Assembly: GCA_022801735.1 (NCBI GenBank)
Contig: JAAWSW010000012.1
Location: 1 to 23,294, forward strand
Length of the DNA: 23,294 nucleotides
Direction: 5' to 3'
DNA from: Bacilli bacterium
GTDB lineage: Bacteria > Bacillota_I > Bacilli_A > RF39 > UBA660
The notes beneath the pieces are model-generated. The model had not been told where the DNA came from and did no database searches. It saw nothing but the letters and a program-made list of their open reading frames with translations. Positions 8,326 to 15,171 of the stretch are shown here, piece by piece. The translations under genes and the position numbers were made by a program. Numbering within the stretch: the first letter of the stretch is position 1; the number at the start of each line of letters is the position of its first letter.

Positions 8326-9887
8326 TGAAAAAACCATTTTATATAACAACATCAATATTTTATGCATCTGCAAAACCACATATAGGAAACTCATACGAAG
8401 GCGTTTTAACAGATGCAATTGCTAGATACAAAAGTTTAACAGGTTATGATGTAAGATTTCATACAGGAACAGATGAACATGGAGAAAAAGTTCAGCAAAA
8501 TGCATTAAAAAATAATCAAGAACCTCAAAGTTATGTAGATAACATTGCATTAGAAGTAAAAAGAATAGATGACTTATTAAACATTAGTTATGATAAATTT
8601 GTAAGAACAACTAATAATTATCATAAAGAAACTGTTCAAAAAATCTTTAAAAAACTATATGATAACGGTGATATTTATAAAGGTAAATATGAAGGACTAT
8701 ATTGTACACCATGTGAATCATTCTTTACAGAGTCACAATTAGTAGATGGAAAATGCCCAGATTGTGGTAGAGAAGTTCAAAAGGCTAGTGAAGAAGCATA
8801 TTTCTTAAAACTAAGTAAATATAATGATTGGCTAAAAGAATATATAGAAACACATCCAAACTTTATCGAACCAGAAAGTAGAAAAAACGAAATCATGAAT
8901 AATTTTATTATTCCAGGTGTTCAAGACTTATGTATTTCAAGAACTACATTTGATTGGGGAATAAAAGTACCATTTGATGATAAACATGTAATTTATGTAT
9001 GGTTAGATGCTCTTGCAAACTATATTACTTTCCTTAACTATGATTTAGATAATGAATCAGAAGAATTTAATAAATATTGGCCAGCAGATGTTCATATTAT
9101 AGGTAAAGATATCTTAAGATTCCATACAATTTACTGGCCAGTAATACTAAAAGCCTTAGATTTGCCAATGCCTAAAAAAATATTTGGGCATCCATGGGTA
9201 CTAGCCGCAGATAGTGATAAAATGAGTAAATCAAAAGGAAACGTTCTTTACGCCGATGAATTAGTAAATTTATTTGGAACAGACGCAATTAGATATTATT
9301 TACTTCATGAAATTCCATACGGACACGATGGAAACATTAGTTATGAATTAATAATAGAAAGAATCAACTCAGATTTAGCCAATGTAATGGGTAACTTAGT
9401 TAATAGAACAATAACAATGGCACATAAATACTTTGATGGAATAGTTTATAAACCAGAAACAATAGCAGAAGAAGATCAAGAATTAATTCAAATGGCTAAA
9501 GATTTAAAAGATAAAGTAGAAAATAAAATGAAAGACTTAAAAATAGCAGAAGCCATAGATGAAGTATTTGAACTATATAGAAGAAGTAATAAATATATAG
9601 ATGAACAGACACCATGGATACTAGCCAAAGATCCAGAAAAACAAGAAAGATTAAAAACAGTTATATATAACTTACTAGAGGCAATAAGAACTGCAACTGT
9701 TTACTTACAAGCATTCTTACCAGAAACAGCCGATAAAATATTTAAACAATTAAATACACAAAATAGGGATATAGACTCAGTAAATAACTTTGATGGTATG
9801 GATGATGGTATAAAATTAAACGAACCAGAAGTATTATTCCAAAGAATAGATAAAGATAAAAAATTAGAAGAAATAGAAAATGCCTAA
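8325..9887 (+). CDS. metG: Methionyl-tRNA synthetase, short form
   Basis: Charges tRNA-Met (initiator and elongator). Class I signatures: PHIGNSYE (HIGH-type) near the N-terminus and KMSKSKGN around 9220-9245. A zinc knuckle is visible as CTPC...CPDC (about 8704-8766). It has 520 aa and ends after the anticodon-binding helical domain; the C-terminal EMAP/Trbp-like dimerisation domain of longer enzymes (about 650 aa) is absent, as in many short MetRS. The strong GAGGAGG (8311-8317) is inside the end of the DHH gene. The Met T-box at 6686-6899 governs the whole operon. A terminator follows directly. Confidence 0.96.
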   Translation: MKKPFYITTSIFYASAKPHIGNSYEGVLTDAIARYKSLTGYDVRFHTGTDEHGEKVQQNALKNNQEPQSYVDNIALEVKRIDDLLNISYDKFVRTTNNYHKETVQKIFKKLYDNGDIYKGKYEGLYCTPCESFFTESQLVDGKCPDCGREVQKASEEAYFLKLSKYNDWLKEYIETHPNFIEPESRKNEIMNNFIIPGVQDLCISRTTFDWGIKVPFDDKHVIYVWLDALANYITFLNYDLDNESEEFNKYWPADVHIIGKDILRFHTIYWPVILKALDLPMPKKIFGHPWVLAADSDKMSKSKGNVLYADELVNLFGTDAIRYYLLHEIPYGHDGNISYELIIERINSDLANVMGNLVNRTITMAHKYFDGIVYKPETIAEEDQELIQMAKDLKDKVENKMKDLKIAEAIDEVFELYRRSNKYIDEQTPWILAKDPEKQERLKTVIYNLLEAIRTATVYLQAFLPETADKIFKQLNTQNRDIDSVNNFDGMDDGIKLNEPEVLFQRIDKDKKLEEIENA

Positions 9888-9905
9888 TAAAAAGGCATTT
9901 TTTTA
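9879..9905 (+). terminator. Intrinsic terminator of the dut-DHH-metG operon
   Basis: Stem AATGCCT (9879-9885) / AGGCATT (9893-9899) with a loop of seven bases and a T-run to 9904. The metG stop codon lies inside the hairpin. Confidence 0.88.
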
Positions 9906-9914
9906 TATAATAAT

Positions 9915-9950
9915 TAAACACTATTATTTTTAACAGATATAATGTATAAT
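9915..9950 (+). promoter_or_regulatory. Probable promoter of the Nudix/GNAT/kinase gene run
   Basis: Two overlapping TATAAT boxes (9938-9943 and 9945-9950) precede the first Nudix gene. TAAACA (9915-9920) lies 17 bases before the first box and matches four of six -35 positions. Which box is used cannot be decided from sequence. Confidence 0.5.
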
Positions 9951-9970
9951 TTAATAAAGCAGGTGATAAT

Positions 9971-10438
9971 ATGAATATAACAATAAAAGATGATAATATG
10001 CGCTTTGGTGTCAGAGTAGGTGCGATCATTTATAATGAAGAAAAAAACAAAATTCTTCTAGAAAATCCAAAAGAAAATAAATATATGTTTCCAGGTGGGA
10101 GAATAGAAACCCTAGAAGATAGCAAGACCGCAATACAAAGAGAATTACAAGAAGAATTAGGACAAACAGTAGATTTAACTCTAAAATATACAGTAGAACT
10201 ATTTTTAAATATTCCAAACAAAAAATATCATGAAATAGGATTTTATTATTTAACAAAAATACAAGAAACAAGCATACCAAATAATTTTCATTCACTAGAT
10301 GGTGATAGTACATTCAAATGGGTTGAAATCTCAAAACTTAATAATTATGAAATATTAGGTAAACCTATTAAAGATAAAATATTTAACAGTGAAATCAACA
10401 ATTCAAATTTAGAACACATAATTTACAAAGAATATTAA
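9971..10438 (+). CDS. Nudix hydrolase (first of a tandem pair)
   Basis: Hydrolyses a nucleoside diphosphate linked to another group; substrate unknown. The Nudix box is complete: GGRIETLEDSKTAIQ then RELQEELG fits GX5EX7REUXEEXGU exactly, with the metal-binding Glu residues present. The protein has 155 aa, a single domain and no membrane segment. The ATG at 9971 follows AGGTGA. An internal ATG at 9998 (MRFGVRVG) is an alternative start just before the first Nudix strand. The next gene starts 17 bases later with its own AAAGGAG. Despite the shared fold the two Nudix proteins differ strongly outside the box, so this is not a recent duplication. Confidence 0.88.
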   Translation: MNITIKDDNMRFGVRVGAIIYNEEKNKILLENPKENKYMFPGGRIETLEDSKTAIQRELQEELGQTVDLTLKYTVELFLNIPNKKYHEIGFYYLTKIQETSIPNNFHSLDGDSTFKWVEISKLNNYEILGKPIKDKIFNSEINNSNLEHIIYKEY

Positions 10439-10455
10439 ATAAAGGAGATAATACT

Positions 10456-10968
10456 GTGGAAAAAATAATAATTAATGAAAATGATTTGAAAGAAGAAGAT
10501 ATAACAGAAATAGTCCAAAGAGTAAAAATATTACTAATAAATTCAGAAAATGAAATATTATTAGGTTATTCACATAATGAATATCAGTTTCCAGGAGGAC
10601 ATGTAGAAGAAAATGAAAAATTTATAGAAACAATAAAAAGGGAAATATTAGAAGAAACAGGAATACAGTTAAATTTCCAAAAAGCAGAACCATTTGCCTG
10701 CAATTTAGGATATTATAAAGACTGGCCAGAAAAAGAAAAAAACAGAAAAATAGAAATATATTACTATGAAATAATAACTAATGAAAAGCCAAATTTAGAT
10801 AATGTAAAATTAACAGAAAACGAAAAACAAGGAAACTTTGAATTAAGATATATATCATTAGATAAAATAGAAGAAGAATTAAAAGATAACGTCAACAAAT
10901 ATGGAGATTCAAAAGGAATAACCAGAGAAATGTTAGAAGTAATAAACATTTATAAAAATAGAAAATAG
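10456..10968 (+). CDS. Nudix hydrolase (second of a tandem pair)
   Basis: Single-domain Nudix hydrolase, 170 aa. The box GGHVEENEKFIETIK-REILEETGI fits the consensus fully. The start is GTG at 10456, eight bases after AAAGGAG (10441-10447); no in-frame ATG is available near the N-terminus of the domain. About 23 residues (MEKIIINENDLKEEDI...) come before the first Nudix strand QRVKILLIN. The phrase FACNLGYYKDWPEKEKNRKIEIYYYEI suggests a nucleotide-sugar or small-molecule pocket, but the substrate is unknown. It is followed after 13 bases by the GNAT gene. Confidence 0.87.
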   Translation: MEKIIINENDLKEEDITEIVQRVKILLINSENEILLGYSHNEYQFPGGHVEENEKFIETIKREILEETGIQLNFQKAEPFACNLGYYKDWPEKEKNRKIEIYYYEIITNEKPNLDNVKLTENEKQGNFELRYISLDKIEEELKDNVNKYGDSKGITREMLEVINIYKNRK

Positions 10969-10981
10969 TAGGAGATATCAA

Positions 10982-11539
10982 ATGTGTAATATAGGTACAA
11001 AAAGGTTAGAAACAGAAAGATTAATTTTAAGACAAGGGACAGTTAAAGATGCTAGTGATATTTTTAATAATTATTGTAGTGATCCATTAGTTGTAAAATA
11101 CGTAAGTTGGGATGCTCACAAAAATATAAAGGACTCTATTAAGTATCTAGAATACATGGAAGATAATTATAAAAAGGATAATTTTTATATTTGGTTTATT
11201 GAAGATAAAAAATTAAAACAAGTTATAGGTTCCATTGGAGTAGTAAATGGAAACGACAAATTTAAAGTGTATGAAATCGGATATGCTATAGGATCAAAAT
11301 GGTGGAGTAAAGGATATATGACAGAATCATTAAAAGAAGTGATTAAATTCTTATTTGAAGAAGTTGGTGCAGAAACAATTCATGCTAAGCATTTATCCGA
11401 AAATCCAGCAAGTGGTAAAGTTATGATTAAATGTGGTATGAAATTTGAAGGGACATTAAGAAATAGAAAAATAGACAAAAATACTAATAGACATAGTAAT
11501 CTTGAAAGTTATTCAATTTTAAGAGAAGAATACCTTTAA
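10982..11539 (+). CDS. GNAT acetyltransferase, RimJ/RimL-like
   Basis: Transfers an acetyl group from acetyl-CoA to an amino group. The 185-aa protein begins with the TKRLETERLILR signature of the RimJ/RimL branch and carries the acetyl-CoA-binding region EIGYAIGSKWWSKGYMTES (residues about 97-115) and the later SENPASGKVMIKCGMKFEG block. Members of this branch acetylate ribosomal-protein N-termini or small molecules such as antibiotics; sequence alone does not choose. RBS TAGGAG, 13 bases after the Nudix gene and 22 before the kinase-fold gene, so it is part of one transcript. Confidence 0.88.
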   Translation: MCNIGTKRLETERLILRQGTVKDASDIFNNYCSDPLVVKYVSWDAHKNIKDSIKYLEYMEDNYKKDNFYIWFIEDKKLKQVIGSIGVVNGNDKFKVYEIGYAIGSKWWSKGYMTESLKEVIKFLFEEVGAETIHAKHLSENPASGKVMIKCGMKFEGTLRNRKIDKNTNRHSNLESYSILREEYL

Positions 11540-11561
11540 AAATTAAAGTAGGAGAAATAAA

Positions 11562-12446
11562 ATGACAAAAATAGAGGAAAAATGGAGAGAGAGTTTAATA
11601 GATATTAAGGAAATAGACTTTAAAAATATACAATTTGAAAAAATAATAAGTTATCCTCCAGCAGGTAATGATGTTTTTGAATGTATTGGTAAAAAGGACA
11701 ATAAAAAAATAAACTTTATTATTAAAAGTGAAAGAGGAAAATTTGCCAATTTTGAAAATGAAATTAAAGTTTTGCCAAAACTTAAAAAGTTATTACCAAT
11801 TCCAAGCATTATAGAATATGGTAAATTAGATAACTATACTTATATTGTTTTATCTAAAATAGAAGGAGAAAAATTATCGGATATATTTAAAGAAAATGAT
11901 ATTTCCGATATAGAAAGAAATGATTATTTATTTAAATATGGTTGTGAGTTAGCAAATATCCATAATATAAAAATAGAATGGACGATTGCAAGACAAAGAC
12001 CCATTAATACTTATCCATCTAAAGAAGAATATCAAAATTTAACTGACTGGGAAAATTCAATCATAGATTATTTAAAAGAAACAAAACCCAAACAACTTAA
12101 TTATGATACCTTTATTCATGGGGATTTTCACTATGGGAATATACTGTGGGAAAATAATAATATTAGTGGAATTCTAGATTGGGAATATTCTGGCATCGGA
12201 CTAAAAGAACAAGATATCGCATGGTCAGTAATTTTAAGACCAGGGCAACAATTTATGAATACTAAAGAAGATATAACATCATTTTTAAAAGGCTATAGTT
12301 CAAATCAAACATATAATAAACAAGTATTAAAATGGTGTTTATTGAATGGTAGTATGCATTTTTATTTAATGAATAAGAATAATGGAGATAAAGAATATTT
12401 AAATTATTTGTATAATTTTATTAATAAAATATTGATAATCAAATAA
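11562..12446 (+). CDS. Aminoglycoside-phosphotransferase-fold small-molecule kinase
   Basis: APH/choline-kinase superfamily protein, 294 aa. The Brenner motif HGDFHYGN (186-193, catalytic Asp188) and the metal-binding ILDWE (204-208) are intact. An N-lobe with FIIKSERGKFANFENEIKVL fits the ATP-binding Lys and Glu. Members phosphorylate aminoglycosides, macrolides, choline, homoserine or other hydroxyl compounds; I cannot assign the substrate. It lies last in a run with GNAT and two Nudix genes, a mixture often seen in accessory small-molecule or antibiotic-modification blocks. RBS TAGGAG. No terminator is visible downstream; the next promoter lies in the 95-base gap before the RelA/SpoT gene. 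Confidence 0.85.
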   Translation: MTKIEEKWRESLIDIKEIDFKNIQFEKIISYPPAGNDVFECIGKKDNKKINFIIKSERGKFANFENEIKVLPKLKKLLPIPSIIEYGKLDNYTYIVLSKIEGEKLSDIFKENDISDIERNDYLFKYGCELANIHNIKIEWTIARQRPINTYPSKEEYQNLTDWENSIIDYLKETKPKQLNYDTFIHGDFHYGNILWENNNISGILDWEYSGIGLKEQDIAWSVILRPGQQFMNTKEDITSFLKGYSSNQTYNKQVLKWCLLNGSMHFYLMNKNNGDKEYLNYLYNFINKILIIK

Positions 12447-12473
12447 AAAATGTAAAAAATTACCAAAAAACAC

Positions 12474-12502
12474 TTGATTTGACTAAAAAAAAGTAGTAAC
12501 AT
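12474..12502 (+). promoter_or_regulatory. Possible promoter of the RelA/SpoT-type gene
   Basis: TTGATT (12474-12479), a 17-base spacer, then TAACAT (12497-12502). An overlapping TTGACT (12479-12484) is a better -35 but has no good -10 at the right distance. This would leave a leader of roughly 30 bases. Confidence 0.45.
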
Positions 12503-12541
12503 CTAACCTAATATATTTGAATTTATTAGTGGGTGTTAGTT

Positions 12542-13984
12542 ATGAATGGAATTTCTTATAATGATTTATTAAATAGTGTTAAAGGCTATATAAATAATTC
12601 TAAAGATTTAGAATTAATCCAAAAATCTTTTTCGTATGCTTCAAAACTACACAAGGGACAAAAGCGTCAGAGTGGGGAAGACTACATTAGTCATCCGCTT
12701 TCTGTCGCTTTTATTTTATCTGAAATGAAAGCAGATACCGATACAGTATGTGCTGCTTTATTACACGATACAATTGAAGATACTAGTGCAACTAAAGATA
12801 AATTAGAAGTACTATTTAATAAAGATATTGCCACCTTAGTTGATGGGGTTACTAAAATTAGTAAAATGAATTTTTCAACAAGAGATGAAATGGTGGCAAC
12901 GAATACTAGAAAGATAATTACTAGTTTAGACGAAGATGTTAGAATAGTTATTATTAAACTTGCAGATAGACTTCATAATATGCGTACTTTAGGTTTTAAA
13001 TCAGAATTAAAGCAAAGAGAAAATTCGCTAGAAACAATGGAAATATTTGTTCCCTTAGCCTATTATCTAGGTGCATATCAAATAAAAGGTGAATTAGAGG
13101 ATTTAAGTTTTAGTTATTTAAAACCAGAATTATATACTGAAATAAATATAACTCTAGAAAAAACCAAAGCACAACTAGAAGAAATTACTTACGAATTACT
13201 TCAAGATATAAGTAAAATATTAGTAGATAAAAATATACCATTCGAATTACAATCTAGAGTAAAAAATGTATATGGTATTTATAAAAATATGTCTAGAGGC
13301 AAAAAAATATCAGATATACATGATTTACTCGCTATAAAAATTATAGTAGATGAAATAAAAGACTGTTATTTGTCATTAGGTGCAGTTCATTCAAGATATA
13401 CACCAATAAATAGTAAATTTAAAGATTATATTGCTATGCCAAAAACCAATATGTATAGTTCGCTTCATACAACAGTTTTTGGACCAAACGATAGATTAGT
13501 TCAAATGCAAATAAGAACAAGAAATATGAATCTTATAGATACATATGGATTAACTGCGTATTGGGATTTAAATAAAGGTGATGCTGCTACAACGATGCAA
13601 GAAGATTTAAAAACAAAATTTCAATTTTTTAAATCATTAACAGAAATAAACGCTTTAACCGCTGATAATCAGGAATTTGTTTCAAAAGTAAAAGAAGAAC
13701 TATTTGATAGTAATATATATGTGTATACATCAAAAGGTGAAATAATTGAATTGCCTTATGGAAGTACCCCAATAGATTTTGCTTATAAATTACATACTGA
13801 TATAGGTAATACAATGGTAGGCGCAATAGTAAATGATACACTAGTAGCAGTTGATTATATATTACAAAATAAAGACAGAGTTAAAATATTAACAGATTCA
13901 CTATCATTTGGACCAAGAGATGAATGGCAAGGGAAAGCCTATACAATGAAGGCCAAACGAATGATAAGAGAGTTTAGTAGATGA
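12542..13984 (+). CDS. Short RelA/SpoT homologue with apparently defective synthetase site
   Basis: (p)ppGpp metabolism enzyme of the long RSH class, but only 480 aa against about 730. The HD hydrolase domain is intact: H51 (ISHPL), H75-D76 (LLHDTIEDT) and LADRLHNMRT. The synthetase domain keeps RVK, D261 (HDLLAIKI), FKDYIA and NMYSSLHTT. However, the catalytic Glu of the usual ExQIRT motif is Gln321 (QMQIRT), and the conserved EYGxxAHW reads TYGLTAYW. A TGS domain follows (VYTSKGEIIELPYGSTPIDFAYKLH), and the protein ends just after KAKRMIREF, with no helical, zinc-finger or ACT region. I infer a mainly or only ppGpp-hydrolysing enzyme. The start may be ATG 12542 or GTG 12533 (three residues longer); the RBS is poor for both. 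Confidence 0.9.
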   Translation: MNGISYNDLLNSVKGYINNSKDLELIQKSFSYASKLHKGQKRQSGEDYISHPLSVAFILSEMKADTDTVCAALLHDTIEDTSATKDKLEVLFNKDIATLVDGVTKISKMNFSTRDEMVATNTRKIITSLDEDVRIVIIKLADRLHNMRTLGFKSELKQRENSLETMEIFVPLAYYLGAYQIKGELEDLSFSYLKPELYTEINITLEKTKAQLEEITYELLQDISKILVDKNIPFELQSRVKNVYGIYKNMSRGKKISDIHDLLAIKIIVDEIKDCYLSLGAVHSRYTPINSKFKDYIAMPKTNMYSSLHTTVFGPNDRLVQMQIRTRNMNLIDTYGLTAYWDLNKGDAATTMQEDLKTKFQFFKSLTEINALTADNQEFVSKVKEELFDSNIYVYTSKGEIIELPYGSTPIDFAYKLHTDIGNTMVGAIVNDTLVAVDYILQNKDRVKILTDSLSFGPRDEWQGKAYTMKAKRMIREFSR

Positions 13985-13992
13985 AAATGATA

Positions 13993-14013
13993 ACGAGTTT
14001 ATAGGGAACTCGT
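13993..14013 (+). promoter_or_regulatory. Stem-loop in the leader of the peptide/radical SAM cassette
   Basis: Perfect seven-base-pair stem ACGAGTT (13993-13999) / AACTCGT (14007-14013) with loop TATAGGG, nine bases after the RelA/SpoT stop. An A-rich run follows, not a T-run, so it is not a standard terminator. It could shield the 3' end of the upstream mRNA or act as a 5' stabiliser or binding site for the peptide mRNA. Function unknown. Confidence 0.5.
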
Positions 14014-14050
14014 ATAAAAAAAACTAAAAAAAGGAACAAGGAGGTTAGTT

Positions 14051-14128
14051 ATGAAACGTAATGCAATTAAATCAAAATTAGTTGTAGTTAAAGAAGCAAA
14101 AGCACAATATTCAACTGATTTAGATTAA
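14051..14128 (+). CDS. 25-aa candidate radical-SAM-modified precursor peptide
   Basis: Very small gene with one of the best ribosome binding sites of the window: AAGGAGG (14038-14044), six bases before the ATG. The 25-residue product begins MKRNAIKSKL and is basic and Lys-rich. It has a short hydrophobic stretch LVVV (10-13), KEAKA (14-18), and an abruptly acidic/polar tail QYSTDLD (19-25) with one Tyr and no Cys, Gly, Trp, His or Pro. It is too short for a signal peptide and a domain. It is followed by a small hairpin and then two radical SAM genes. That arrangement is typical of RiPP loci: N-terminal leader, C-terminal core, modifying enzymes. I know no family with this sequence. The coding call rests on the RBS and context; the precursor role is inferred. 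Confidence 0.72.
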   Translation: MKRNAIKSKLVVVKEAKAQYSTDLD

Positions 14129-14133
14129 TAAAA

Positions 14134-14156
14134 TGCCACATAAAGTGGCAATTTTT
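14134..14156 (+). terminator. Hairpin between peptide gene and first radical SAM gene (probable attenuator)
   Basis: Stem TGCCAC (14134-14139) / GTGGCA (14145-14150), loop of five, followed by ATTTTT. It looks like a modest intrinsic terminator. The last T is directly followed by GGAGG of the next gene, so partial read-through must feed the enzymes. It would give many peptide transcripts per enzyme transcript, as expected for precursor versus modifying enzyme. Confidence 0.68.
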
Positions 14157-14166
14157 GGAGGTAATT

Positions 14167-15171
14167 ATGAAGATAAAAAAGAATATAAAAATATGCTTAA
14201 GTATTATTGTGACTGGAAAATGTAATTTAAATTGTGAATATTGTCATTTTTATGCAAATCATGATAGAAAAGAATATAACAGAAACATTGATGATAAACT
14301 ATTCAAAAGATATGTTGATTATATAAAATATTTACAAACGATAACACCTTATGTAGAAGTGAGATTTTCTGGTGGAGAACCCTTATTTATGGGGGATAAA
14401 CTATTCGATTTATCTAACTATTTATATAAAGAAACAGGGATAAAACCTTATATTATGACTAACGGAAAATTATTAAATAGCTGTATAATGAAGGAAGCGG
14501 AAAATAATAGTATCGATTCTTTTGTTGTATCAATAGAGAATCCGTTTGTCAGTGTAAATGGTTCTGTTGAAACTGAAAAAACATTAAAAAAAATTATAGA
14601 ACTTAATAATGATAAGGTACCGATTAATTATGGCATGCTAGTGGTAACAAATGACCAATATAAAAATATAGAGAAAATAGCAGATTATTTTTATAACAAA
14701 ACAGGTCAAATACCACCGTTATGTGAGATGAATTATGTTCCTTATAACAGGCCTACTGACGAAGAATATGCTGCATTATATAACAATATAAAAAAAGTAT
14801 TAATTAAGTATAATGGAAAAACCAATATATCATTATTTCCATATGTAGTCCCAGAATACTATCCAAATAACCAAGATGGTACAGAGTATTTAACAGAATT
14901 ACCGATTGATGATAAACACGGCATTATGAATATTTCAAATGAAGAAATGTTGAAAAAAACAGAGAAACAAATGGAACGCTCGTTTTTTAAATACGAATGT
15001 ATTAATAAAGATTGCGATTGGTACGAAGACTGTCAACATATTAAATGGGTATGGAAAATGGATACAGAACTAATATCATCCCAAGAAAAAATGAAAGATT
15101 ATTGTAAATTTAAAAAGATAATTTCAAATGCATATTATGATGCTCTAGTGGGAAGTGATATAAATGGCATA
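14167..15171 (+). CDS. Radical SAM enzyme with C-terminal cysteine cluster (candidate peptide modifier)
   Basis: Radical S-adenosylmethionine enzyme of 335 aa; the stop codon is TAG 15172-15174. ATG 14167 was chosen because GGAGG (14157-14161) lies six bases before it; an in-frame TTG at 14155 overlaps the RBS. C19xxxC23xxC26 (KCNLNCEYC) holds the SAM 4Fe-4S cluster, and RFSGGEP is the SAM-binding motif. Near the C-terminus C278, C283, C289 and C313 (ECINKDCDWYEDC ... YCKF) form a set suitable for an auxiliary Fe-S cluster, like a SPASM/twitch domain. This is the layout of enzymes that modify ribosomal peptides. No N-terminal RiPP recognition element is evident. It sits 38 bases behind the 25-aa peptide gene and overlaps the next radical SAM gene. 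Reaction and substrate unknown. Confidence 0.88.

Noticed and set aside
12542..13984. RelA/SpoT gene truncated by a recent frameshift, with the C-terminal domain in the following DNA
   Set aside because: No TGS-distal, helical or ACT-like coding is found in any frame between 13985 and 14167; the downstream DNA is the peptide/radical SAM cassette, so the short form is native.
13993..14013. Intrinsic terminator behind the RelA/SpoT gene
   Set aside because: The stem is good but is followed by an A-run; there is no U-tract on the plus strand.
14051..14128. Sactipeptide, ranthipeptide or SCIFF-type precursor
   Set aside because: These need Cys in the peptide for thioether links; the 25-aa peptide has none.
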